From contig SCSE01000003.1 in the NCBI GenBank assembly GCA_004298015.1, positions 1 through 57,219 on the forward strand: DNA of 57,219 bases, read 5' to 3'. The notes below the pieces were generated by a model. The model did not search any database. It had not been told where the DNA came from and saw nothing but the letters and a program-made list of their open reading frames with translations. Both the position numbers and the translations under genes were made by a program. Positions 24,875 to 32,868 of the stretch are shown piece by piece (position 1 is the stretch's first letter; each line of letters starts with the position of its first letter). Source of the DNA: Rhodanobacter sp. (lineage in GTDB: Bacteria > Pseudomonadota > Gammaproteobacteria > Xanthomonadales > Rhodanobacteraceae).

Positions 24875-25339
24875 TCAGGGCTCGCGATCCCACACCTGCG
24901 AGCGACCGAACAGCGAGAAACCGATGTACCCGCGTACCTTCAGCTTCTGGCCGCCGTCCTTCATCGACAGCTTCACCTTGTAGATCTTGCCGCTCTTCGG
25001 GTCGAGGATCTTGCCGCCGTCCCACGTATCGCCGTCCCGGGTCACGCCCCACATGATCGTCATGCCCTCGATCGGCTGGTTTTTGCGCTTGCCGTCGCAT
25101 TGCGTACACAACGGGTGCTCCCCGTCCCTGGCGATGGCTGCCGGGGTGCGATTCAGCAGCTTGAGGATCTTTGCCTGGTACTCGCCGTTGTTCTCGGTGA
25201 TCTGCACGATCGACTTCGCCTGGTGGGTGCTGTCGTCGATGGTTTTCCAGGTGCCAACCGGGGTGTCGTTGGCGGCGATGGCGGAGCCGGCAGCCAGCAT
25301 CAGGCCGGCAGCGAGGGTGAGACGAAACACATGCTTCAT
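24875..25339 (-). CDS. DUF2147 family periplasmic protein
   Basis: Exported protein of 154 aa. ATG 25339 follows a GGAGGATC site and opens a signal peptide ending GSAIA. The family pattern is clear: GTWKTIDDSTHQAKSIVQI at the mature N-terminus, GEYQAKILKLL, CTQCDGKRKNQPIEGMTIM (a C-x2-C in the middle) and GKILDPKSGKIYKVKLSM, ending RGYIGFSLFGRSQVW. DUF2147 proteins adopt a lipocalin-like barrel of unknown function. It lies between mrp (divergent) and metG (same strand). Confidence 0.85.
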   Translation of the reverse strand: MKHVFRLTLAAGLMLAAGSAIAANDTPVGTWKTIDDSTHQAKSIVQITENNGEYQAKILKLLNRTPAAIARDGEHPLCTQCDGKRKNQPIEGMTIMWGVTRDGDTWDGGKILDPKSGKIYKVKLSMKDGGQKLKVRGYIGFSLFGRSQVWDREP

Positions 25340-25519
25340 GGCGATCCTCCCGTACGAAAGCGTATGGAGGGAAGACTGGCGAGGTTCTGCAGCGGCGTCA
25401 AGCTGCATTGCGCCACGTCCGGGGCCTGGCAGCGGGGCCATCCGGCACTGATCTGCGTCAGGTGGAGGAGGCTGCTGGCTGGCATAATCGACAGTCTCCC
25501 CCTAGCGACCCGAGCCGAC

Positions 25520-26614
25520 ATGACACAGGCGAATGAAGCCGTTGTACGCCAGATTCTTGGCGAGATGATTGACACCCACAGCGGCGCGCCGTTGCTCGAC
25601 AGCGTCCGCGCGGTCGGCGTGGACGGGGCCAGGGTCTCGGTGGACCTGCAGCTCGGTTATCCGGCGGCGGGTGCCATCGAGGCCCTCACCCGGCAGGTGC
25701 GCCAGGCGCTGGAAGCCGATCCGGCCATTGCCGCCGCCGCGGTGTCGATCACCAGTCGCACCCAGGTACACAAGGTGCAGGGGACGCTGGCGCCGCTGCC
25801 GAACGTAAAGAACATCATCGTGGTGGCATCGGGCAAGGGGGGGGTGGGCAAGTCCACGGTGTCGGCCAACCTGGCGCTGGCCTTGCTCGCCGAGGGTGCG
25901 ACGGTCGGGGTGCTGGACGCCGACATCTACGGCCCCAGCCAGCCACGCATGCTCGGGGTCAGTGGCAAGCCGGGTTCGCCGGATGGCAAGACCATCATCC
26001 CGATGCAGGCGCACGGCTTGTCGGTGATGTCGATAGGCTTTCTGGTCGAGGAGGAGACCCCGATGATCTGGCGTGGCCCGATGGTTACCCAGGCGATGAT
26101 GCAATTGCTCACCGACACCCGCTGGGAGCAGCTCGATTACCTGATCATCGACTTGCCCCCCGGTACCGGCGACATCCAGCTCACCCTGTCGCAGAAGGTG
26201 CCGGTAGCCGGTGCGGTGATCGTCACCACGCCGCAGGACATCGCCCTGCTGGATGCGCGCAAGGCACTGAAGATGTTCGAGAAGGTCGATGTTCCAGTGC
26301 TGGGCGTGGTGGAAAACATGGCGACCCATGTGTGCTCGAACTGCGGCCATGAGGAGCACATCTTCGGCGAGGGCGGTGGTGCGCGGATGGCAAACCAATA
26401 CAGCGTGCCGTATCTGGGCTCGTTGCCGCTGGATATCCGCATCCGCGAGCAGGCCGACGGCGGTACCCCCACGGTGGTGGCGATGCCGGATTCCGATCTG
26501 ACCGTGCGCTACCGCGAGATCGCCCGCAACGTCGCCGGGCGCCTGTCGCGCCAGCCGCGCAACAAGTCGCTGGGGCTGGGCAAGATCGTGGTGCAGGGTA
26601 CGCCGGCGGCATGA
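25520..26614 (+). CDS. apbC: Mrp/ApbC-type Fe-S cluster carrier P-loop ATPase
   Basis: Cytosolic ATPase of 364 aa that binds and transfers Fe-S clusters. Domain order is an N-terminal MIP18/DUF59 domain (residues 1-90), the deviant Walker [16 protein letters not shown] near 108, [23 protein letters not shown] (Walker B), and a C-x2-C cluster site (VCSNCGHEE near residue 272). ATG 25520 is chosen because it begins the DUF59 domain; the frame runs open far upstream. Likely serves Fe-S enzymes such as Nth and RnfB encoded nearby, but it acts cell-wide. dcd follows 202 bp downstream. Confidence 0.93.
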   Translation: MTQANEAVVRQILGEMIDTHSGAPLLDSVRAVGVDGARVSVDLQLGYPAAGAIEALTRQVRQALEADPAIAAAAVSITSRTQVHKVQGTLAPLPNVKNIIVVASGKGGVGKSTVSANLALALLAEGATVGVLDADIYGPSQPRMLGVSGKPGSPDGKTIIPMQAHGLSVMSIGFLVEEETPMIWRGPMVTQAMMQLLTDTRWEQLDYLIIDLPPGTGDIQLTLSQKVPVAGAVIVTTPQDIALLDARKALKMFEKVDVPVLGVVENMATHVCSNCGHEEHIFGEGGGARMANQYSVPYLGSLPLDIRIREQADGGTPTVVAMPDSDLTVRYREIARNVAGRLSRQPRNKSLGLGKIVVQGTPAA

Positions 26615-26816
26615 TGTCGAGGTATCCGATGCGCTGGACCTGCCCATGCAGGAGCCCGCGCCGTGGGCGAATGGCTTTCGCTCGACGAACGGACAAAGGC
26701 ATCGCGTCCAAGGTGCGCTGCTGTCGGCGGCGCTGGCGCGGCGAGGCCATCACCATGTATTTTTGCCGGTCTGCCGCGCGAGTGCCGTGGTCGGCATCGC
26801 TACGAATGGAGGTCGT

Positions 26817-27383
<567 letters not shown>

Positions 27384-27483
27384 GCCTGCGTCTGAAGGGC
27401 GACGGCTACGGATCGCTGCCTTGGCTGCGAACCGGCGCTACACTGCAGATCTGATCCCATCGATTCATCCCCAGGAGACCCGC

Positions 27484-27978
27484 ATGATCCGTTTTTCCAC
27501 ACTGCTGACGCGTGCCACGGCTGCGATCATGCTGGGCAGCATGTTGCTGCTGGCCGGCTGCCACTTCGGTGGCGTCAAGGACAAGGCCGCCGTCGCCTCG
27601 ATGGAAAAGAAGTTCGACATGACCATCAAGGCCTACAAGTCAGGCCAGTTCGTGGTCGATGGCGCGGTACTTTCGGCGATCGATACCGGCAGTCACTTCG
27701 CCTACCTGAAGGATCAGGGCAAGCTGCCGAAGACCGTCCTGCTGGTGCCCAGTGACAAATCGAAGGTACGCAAGCAACATTTGCAGTATCTGGCGCGCAT
27801 GCAGCTGGATTACGGCTTCAAGGCCTACTACGACGACGGCGGCACCTTGAAGGAGATCAATCCGGTGACCACCAAGGCACGTGCGCTGCAGGACACCCGC
27901 GCACCGGTCAAGATGGACGAGCACATGAAAGGCAAGGATGCTGCCGGCCACGGGTTCGATCCCAGCCAGCAACAATAA
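27484..27978 (+). CDS. Small lipoprotein of unknown function
   Basis: Protein of 164 aa starting at ATG 27484 after CCAGGAGACCC. The signal peptide ends in the lipobox LLLAGCHFG (Cys about 23). The mature part is hydrophilic and lysine-rich with mixed alpha/beta character (KAYKSGQFVVDGAVLSAID, LPKTVLLVPSDKSKVRKQHL) and a Gln-rich end. I do not recognise the family. It follows dcd by 100 bp and ends at a perfect terminator. Confidence 0.75.
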   Translation: MIRFSTLLTRATAAIMLGSMLLLAGCHFGGVKDKAAVASMEKKFDMTIKAYKSGQFVVDGAVLSAIDTGSHFAYLKDQGKLPKTVLLVPSDKSKVRKQHLQYLARMQLDYGFKAYYDDGGTLKEINPVTTKARALQDTRAPVKMDEHMKGKDAAGHGFDPSQQQ

Positions 27979-27996
27979 CGGCGTTCGGTCCCTGCC

Positions 27997-28036
27997 ACGA
28001 AAAAGCCCGCGAAATGTTTCGCGGGCTTTTTCGTGC
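27997..28036 (+). terminator. Strong Rho-independent terminator
   Basis: cacgaaaaagcccgcgaaa and tttcgcgggctttttcgtg form a perfect 19-bp stem with a 2-nt centre. The U-rich descending arm fits termination after the lipoprotein gene and, because of its symmetry, also of the gene on the other strand at 28146. Confidence 0.85.
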
Positions 28037-28145
28037 GCGTCTGCGGGGCGCATGGATTCGGCCTGCCGCGACTGCAGGCACCGGAGAAGATGTCGGTCAT
28101 GTCGCCACCCGGGGCTGGTCCGGTTGCAACGACGAGCCAGCTGAT

Positions 28146-29486
28146 TCATCGGTGGGGCAGGCGCACCGTGATCTCCCGCTGGAACAGCACCTGATTGTCC
28201 TCGTCGCTGAAGCGCAGCCGGTATGTTCCCGGTCGCAGGTAAAGATCACTGCCTGGCGCAACCCGCCCGTTGCTGATGCGATCGATGCTGGCCGGATTCG
28301 GTGGCAGCGTGTTCAGCACCAGGCGATCCGCCGGGATCGCGTCCGCACCTTCATCGGCATAGCGCGCTTCAACCAGGCAGGGGTAGCTGCGTCGACAGCG
28401 TTCGCCGCTGACGAAATACGGGCGGCGCAGGCCACCAAGATCCAGCCAGGTGGGGCGCCCGCGCTGCCGCCTCGTACGCGGAAAAAACACGCTCACGTCA
28501 TAGCCCGGCCGCAGCGACCACGGCTTGCCGGCCTTGTCCACGAACACGATCGGCACCTTCGGATGCAACTGTTGCATGACGGCGGTATAGACCGGGTGGT
28601 CGTCGCTGCGCGTGGCATGTCCGGACAGCATGGTCTGCTCCACCGTCAGCGCGTCGATGCCGGTGATCCGGCGCAGGTGCTCGGCCATCGACGAGCCGCC
28701 CAGGAAACGGCCTTGTTCCACGATGTGGCCATAACCGGCGTCGACCACCAGCCGGGCCTGCGGATCGTGCTTGAACACCTGGCGATAGATGTTGCGTGCC
28801 TGTGCCGCCTCGCGCTGATCGGGACTGCCTGCCGACTCGTCCTCGTAGGCAATGACCTTGTAGCCGAGCTTCAGCGCGCTACGCACCATTTCCGCATAAA
28901 TCGGTTCTTCGGTGTAGAAGCCACTGTCGCGGGTCGGATAGCCACGCGATGACAGCTTGGTGTCGCTCTGATACAGCGTTTCGGCCGCGAAGTAATCAAA
29001 GCCTTCCGCGCGCAGTTTCGCCAGCAATTGCACGGTGAGCGTACGGGTCAGCGCCACGTTGTGGGCTTCATTGAAAAACACCGCGCGGTAGGGGCGCGCC
29101 AGTTCGGCTATCGCCTGCAATGCAGGCCGTGCGGTGTAGTTTTCGTCGGTCAGCGGCGACGGACGGTCATCGGGCAGTGCAACCTGCTTGATCGAGAAGG
29201 TCGCGGCGGCGGCGGGGTAATCGCCGATATAGGTCTGGTACCAGCTCAGATATTGCCCAAAGATGACCCGGAATGCCGGATCGTCATCGTCGACATAGGC
29301 GCGGCGCATCACCTTGTACTGGGCCAGCAGACCCTTGTGCGTGTTGGCCTCGCGCATGATCCGCTCGGACTTGCGCATGGCCTCGACCTGGCTGGCAGGC
29401 CAGCGTGCCCGTTGTGCCGTGGCCGCTGCCGGCGGTAGTGCCAGCAGCGTGCCAAGCGTTGCAATCCACAAGTGGCGAGACGCCAT
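28146..29486 (-). CDS. Exported protein with a ChaN/EreA-like domain, unknown function
   Basis: Protein of 446 aa with a signal peptide (LWIATLGTLLALPPAAATA). ATG 29486 is chosen because GGAG precedes it; the TTG at 29501 is less likely. The middle, RAVFFNEAHNVALTRTLTVQLL near 140-161 followed by GFDYFAAETLYQ, resembles the Glu-His metal-binding first motif of the ChaN / erythromycin-esterase-like superfamily, and a second His (VVDAGYGHIVEQGRFLGGSSM near 255) sits where such enzymes keep theirs. The C-terminal part (SDLYLRPGTYRLRFSDEDNQ) looks like a beta-sandwich. A metal-dependent hydrolase is possible; I cannot name a substrate. Confidence 0.6.
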   Translation of the reverse strand: MASRHLWIATLGTLLALPPAAATAQRARWPASQVEAMRKSERIMREANTHKGLLAQYKVMRRAYVDDDDPAFRVIFGQYLSWYQTYIGDYPAAAATFSIKQVALPDDRPSPLTDENYTARPALQAIAELARPYRAVFFNEAHNVALTRTLTVQLLAKLRAEGFDYFAAETLYQSDTKLSSRGYPTRDSGFYTEEPIYAEMVRSALKLGYKVIAYEDESAGSPDQREAAQARNIYRQVFKHDPQARLVVDAGYGHIVEQGRFLGGSSMAEHLRRITGIDALTVEQTMLSGHATRSDDHPVYTAVMQQLHPKVPIVFVDKAGKPWSLRPGYDVSVFFPRTRRQRGRPTWLDLGGLRRPYFVSGERCRRSYPCLVEARYADEGADAIPADRLVLNTLPPNPASIDRISNGRVAPGSDLYLRPGTYRLRFSDEDNQVLFQREITVRLPHR

Positions 29487-29634
29487 CGGCTTCTCCTGCA
29501 ACCAGCTCCGGGGGAGGCTGTCACCTCAGTTTTACCAGCCTGGCGCGGTGTTGTCGCTTGTGTCGGGCGACATGCAGCCATTTCGGTGAATCGGGTGCAC
29601 AATCGGCAGACCTCATGTTCTTGCGGAGTACGTC

Positions 29635-30408
29635 ATGCGTGCCATGGTCCTGAGTCTGTTGATCGCGGTTTTCCTGCCAGGCGCGGCGTTGGCCTCGCCG
29701 CCACCGCCTGCCCGGGCGGTGATCTCTGTGATGGTGGCCAAGGCGATCAATGATCCCGCGCGCCAGGCCGACAGGCACGCCGACGCCCGTCGCAAGATCG
29801 GCGCGGTGATGCGCTTTGCCGAGGTCAAGCCAGGCCAGAAAGTGCTCGAGTTGATTCCGGGCAGCGGTTATTTCACCCGCGTGTTCAGCGCGATCGTCGG
29901 GCCGACCGGCCATGTGTATGCGCTGTGGCCCAACGAATACGCCAGGGAAGATGCCTCCGGCGTGGCCGGTTCACGCAAGCTGGCGGCACAGCCGCACTAC
30001 GCCAATGTCAGCGTGCTGACCCAGCCGGCCGATCAGCTGAGTGCGCCCGCGCCGGTCGACCTCGTGTTCACTTCGCAGAACTACCACGACTATCCCGACA
30101 AGTTCATGGGGAAGGTTGATCCGGCGGTGCTCAACCGGCAGGTGTTCAAGGCGCTCAAGCCCGGCGGCCTGTGGGTGATCATCGATCATGTGGCGCCTGC
30201 CGGCTCCGGCATGGCCGACACCGATACCTTGCATCGCATCGACCCGGCGATCGTCAGGAAACAGGTGGAGGCGGCTGGCTTCGTCTTTGCCGGCCAGAGC
30301 CAGGCACTGCGCAATCCGGCCGATCCGCACACCATCAAAGTGTTCGACAAGTCGATACGTGGCCATACCGACCAGTTCATGTACCGTTTCCGCAAACCGG
30401 CGAAATAG
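29635..30408 (+). CDS. Exported SAM-dependent methyltransferase-like protein
   Basis: Protein of 257 aa with an unmistakable signal peptide (LSLLIAVFLPGAALASPPPP) in front of a class I methyltransferase fold. The SAM-binding loop is VLELIPGSGYFTRVFSAIVG near 74-93, and motif post-I and IV segments are VDLVFTSQNYHDYPDKFMG and LKPGGLWVIIDHVA. The second Gly of the usual E/D-x-G-x-G motif is retained (E-L-I-P-G-S-G). Export of a SAM enzyme is puzzling because the periplasm has no known SAM pool, yet this family occurs in many proteobacteria. It starts at ATG 29635; no recognisable operon partner. Confidence 0.75.
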   Translation: MRAMVLSLLIAVFLPGAALASPPPPARAVISVMVAKAINDPARQADRHADARRKIGAVMRFAEVKPGQKVLELIPGSGYFTRVFSAIVGPTGHVYALWPNEYAREDASGVAGSRKLAAQPHYANVSVLTQPADQLSAPAPVDLVFTSQNYHDYPDKFMGKVDPAVLNRQVFKALKPGGLWVIIDHVAPAGSGMADTDTLHRIDPAIVRKQVEAAGFVFAGQSQALRNPADPHTIKVFDKSIRGHTDQFMYRFRKPAK

Positions 30409-30542
30409 CCGCCGCCTGGCCACGCCGGTTGTGTGCATCGACCAGGCGTCCGGCTTGAGCTGTAGCGGCGACTGGCGGCACCATCGGAACCTTCGAGGCG
30501 GTTCGTCCGCCAGTTCCGCCAACGCATGATCCGGAGGATCTC

Positions 30543-30734
30543 TTGAGCCCGACCGATCCCGCGCCACCGCCCGATGACGCCGCTGACCTGGCGCCGCAGC
30601 GGCCACCCGAGCCCGACCCGATGGACTGCTGCGGAGAAGGCTGCCCCCGCTGCGTGTATGACGTCCACGAAGATGCGCTGGAGCGCTATCACGTGGCGTT
30701 GGCCGCGTGGCGTGAGCGACATCCGGGTGCTTGA
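30543..30734 (+). CDS. Oxidoreductase-like domain protein (small, Cys-rich)
   Basis: Protein of 63 aa with a Pro/Asp-rich start followed by PDPMDCCGEGCPRCVYDVHEDALERY, the Cys-rich pattern (C-C-x2-x-C-x2-C) of the oxidoreductase-like N-terminal domain family found also in eukaryotic proteins. The four cysteines could bind a metal. The start is TTG 30543, preceded by GGAGGATC at the right distance; no ATG is available. Role unknown. Confidence 0.7.
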   Translation: MSPTDPAPPPDDAADLAPQRPPEPDPMDCCGEGCPRCVYDVHEDALERYHVALAAWRERHPGA

Positions 30735-31055
30735 AGCTGGTCGCGATCTTCAGCCTTCAGGTGCGCGGCATGGTGTGGTGATCACGCGGGATCTCGATCG
30801 GCAGCTCGCCGAACTCGCCTTTGAGCGTCTTGCCGCTGCATCCGCTACGCGTCTTGCCGGCCGCGTTGGCGACTGGCTGGTGCTTGTCGTGGCCGAGGTG
30901 CTCGGCCATCTCCGCATCCAGCGCCCGCTCTACCAGCAACTGGCTCAGCCGTTTGAGCACACCGTTTTTTTCACCGATAGGTCTTCGGGCTTCTTGTCGT
31001 TAACCAACAGGCTGCAGAGCAGCTCGTCAGCGACTTCGTGCTTGCGCGGGCTCAT
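30735..31055 (-). pseudogene. IS256-family transposase N-terminal remnant, frameshifted
   Basis: Read from ATG 31055 on the minus strand, MSPRKHEVADELL...KKPEDL is the N-terminus of a mutator-type (IS256) transposase. A one-base deletion near 30985 then breaks the frame, after which the protein resumes as LLVERALDAEMAEHLGHDKH and KTLKGEFGELPIEIPRD, which are hallmark segments of this family. The sequence stops being recognisable after about 110 residues; the DDE catalytic core is gone. It lies between the small Cys-rich gene and the usp genes. Confidence 0.75.
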
Positions 31056-31095
31056 GGTGTCTCCGCGTCAAAGGGGCGGTGTCCTGCCTGTGGCC

Positions 31096-31122
31096 CGCTT
31101 ACACAAAATCCAGGACATCCCC
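31096..31122. mobile_element. Probable left end of the IS256-type element
   Basis: gcttacacaaaatccaggac, read towards the transposase start 41-67 nt away, resembles the TTACACAAA-type termini common to IS256-family elements. It fits the expected distance between the left inverted repeat and the transposase start codon. The right end is missing. Confidence 0.4.
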
Positions 31123-31383
31123 CGTCGTGGTCACCCCGGTACCCACCGATGTTACCAAGGCCGGGCTGAGGATCGAATCCACGGTCACCATACTTGCGCA
31201 TAAGCTGCGGGTCGCGCTGGCAGCTCCGCCGGGCAGGTCGCGTGCGACCTGGAACGCCACGTGCGTGGCCGATATGGGGGACCGTTTCGCCACCGCCGTC
31301 AGGGAGATTGCTCCGTCAACGCGGGGATGAAGCGACAGACTTCTCGATCGAAACCTCTCGATCGCGCGGCTTGATGTTGCCGG

Positions 31384-32184
31384 TCATCGGGCCAGAAGCA
31401 GCGGCAGCGTCGCGTTTTCCAGCATCCAGCGGGTGGCGCCACCCAACATCAGTTCCCTGAGCCGCGATCGCCCCCACGCTCCCATCACCATCAGATCGGT
31501 ATTCAGGGTCTTCGCCTGGTGGTGAAGCGCGCGACCGGCATCGTGCTCGCTCGGGAAGGCGTGCCACTGCGTCTCGATGTCATGCCGCTCAAACCATTCT
31601 CGCAGTGGCAGCCGGGGCGGGCTGATGCCTGACAGCGCCACGCGCTCGCCGTCGAGAACCTGCACGGTGCGAGCCTGCTTCAGTAGCGGCAGGGCGGCTT
31701 TCACCGCATGGGCGGCTTCGCCGGACCCGTTCCAGGCGACCAGTATCCGTTTGGCGGCCAGCTCGCCGTGCCAGACATCGGGTACCAGCAGCATTGCCGA
31801 CGACTGGGCGAACAGCGTGCGGGTGACTTCGTCGAACCCGGCCGGGGCATCCGGGTCGCTGATCGGCAGCTCGCCGATCACCAGATCGGCGAGCCGCGAG
31901 CGTCTGGCCAGTGCGTCCGCAGGGTCCCCGCGAAGTACTTCCCAGTTGCCGGTAACGCCTGCCGCGCGGCACGTTTCAAGCCACCATGCCCGACGCGCCG
32001 TGGCACTGTCCTCGGCTGCTGCCAGTTCGGCCATCGAGTCATTTTCCTCCAACAGTGAGGGATACGCCGGCACCAGTTGCAAGCCCGTGAGGAAGGATGG
32101 GTGCTGGGATGCAAGCCGTAGTGCGCCGCGAACCAGCTCCGAGTCGCCCTTGGCCTTTCCAACGTTTACGATGAAATCGAGCAT
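31384..32184 (-). CDS. Universal stress protein with tandem UspA domains
   Basis: Cytosolic protein of 266 aa with two Usp modules. The second (residues about 150-266) is better conserved, with KRILVAWNGSGEAAHAVKAALPLL and the nucleotide-binding tail LMVMGAWGRSRLRELMLGGATRWML (G-x2-G-x9-G-[ST]-type). The first module lacks this tail and is degenerate, as is usual in tandem Usps. ATG 32184 is chosen because the frame upstream (to 32343) enters the promoter region. An FNR-type box lies 58 bp upstream of the start, close to the -41.5 position for a normal leader, so induction at low oxygen is likely. Confidence 0.88.
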   Translation of the reverse strand: MLDFIVNVGKAKGDSELVRGALRLASQHPSFLTGLQLVPAYPSLLEENDSMAELAAAEDSATARRAWWLETCRAAGVTGNWEVLRGDPADALARRSRLADLVIGELPISDPDAPAGFDEVTRTLFAQSSAMLLVPDVWHGELAAKRILVAWNGSGEAAHAVKAALPLLKQARTVQVLDGERVALSGISPPRLPLREWFERHDIETQWHAFPSEHDAGRALHHQAKTLNTDLMVMGAWGRSRLRELMLGGATRWMLENATLPLLLAR

Positions 32185-32241
32185 GGTGATGGCCAGTCCT
32201 GGATGACGGCTTGATCGTGCCCGAGCGGGAATTCGCACGAA

Positions 32242-32255
32242 TTGACCGAGGTCAA
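32242..32255. promoter_or_regulatory. FNR/Anr-type box, site 1
   Basis: TTGACCGAGGTCAA is a perfect TTGAY-N4-RTCAA dyad. It lies between divergent usp genes, 58 bp before the ATG of the tandem-domain usp at 32184. The FNR regulator encoded at 35289-36059 is the obvious candidate to bind it. Confidence 0.7.
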
Positions 32256-32329
32256 TTGATGTCCATTGTTGCGTGCCGCTCCCATGTTGCCGATTGCGCT
32301 CGAACCGGGTCGGCGGAGGGGTGATGCAC

Positions 32330-32343
32330 TTGACTCGGATCAA
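32330..32343. promoter_or_regulatory. FNR/Anr-type box, site 2
   Basis: TTGACTCGGATCAA fits TTGAY-N4-RTCAA exactly. It is 88 bp before the ATG of the usp-P1B ATPase transcript at 32431 and 75 bp from site 1, so each divergent transcript has its own box. Confidence 0.7.
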
Positions 32344-32430
32344 CAGGCGGCCGCATGCACGAGCGCATACTGCCCGCCACGGTGAAGCGCGCGTTTGTCG
32401 GGCCGCTTCCCGTCATCCGGGAGCCATGCC

Positions 32431-32868
32431 ATGTTCAAACACATCCTGCTGCCAACCGACGGATCCGAGCTGTCGTTGCGCGCCGCTGATACTGGCATCG
32501 CACTGGCCACCAAACTCGGTGCCAGAGTTCACGCCTTCCATGTGGTGGCTCCCTTTCCTTCGCTCGCCTATCTGGTCGACATTATCCAGGCCAACCAGGA
32601 ATTTTACCTGGCTGATGCGGTGGAGCGTGCCGAGGGCTACCTGAAGGAGGTAAAACAACGTGCCGCTGCTGCCGGCGTTCCTTGCGAAAGCAGTCACAAG
32701 ATCAATGACCAACCCTATGCGGCAATTGTCAAGACTGCCGTCGACCGGCAATGCGACCTGATCGTGATGGCCTCGCACGGCTGGCGCGGTCTGAACCGTC
32801 TGTTGCTGGGCAGCGAGACCCACAAGGTACTCCTTCACGGCGATGTGCCGGTGCTGGTTTGTCACTGA
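32431..32868 (+). CDS. Universal stress protein UspA family (single domain)
   Basis: Protein of 145 aa. The Usp fold begins FKHILLPTDGSELSLRAADT and ends with the ATP-binding signature LIVMASHGWRGLNRLLLGSE followed by THKVLLHGDVPVLV, so nucleotide binding is likely. The start ATG 32431 follows GGGAGCC. Its last codons overlap the start of the metal ATPase by 10 bp, so the two are co-translated. The shared FNR-type promoter suggests an anaerobic or metal-stress role. Confidence 0.9.
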   Translation: MFKHILLPTDGSELSLRAADTGIALATKLGARVHAFHVVAPFPSLAYLVDIIQANQEFYLADAVERAEGYLKEVKQRAAAAGVPCESSHKINDQPYAAIVKTAVDRQCDLIVMASHGWRGLNRLLLGSETHKVLLHGDVPVLVCH

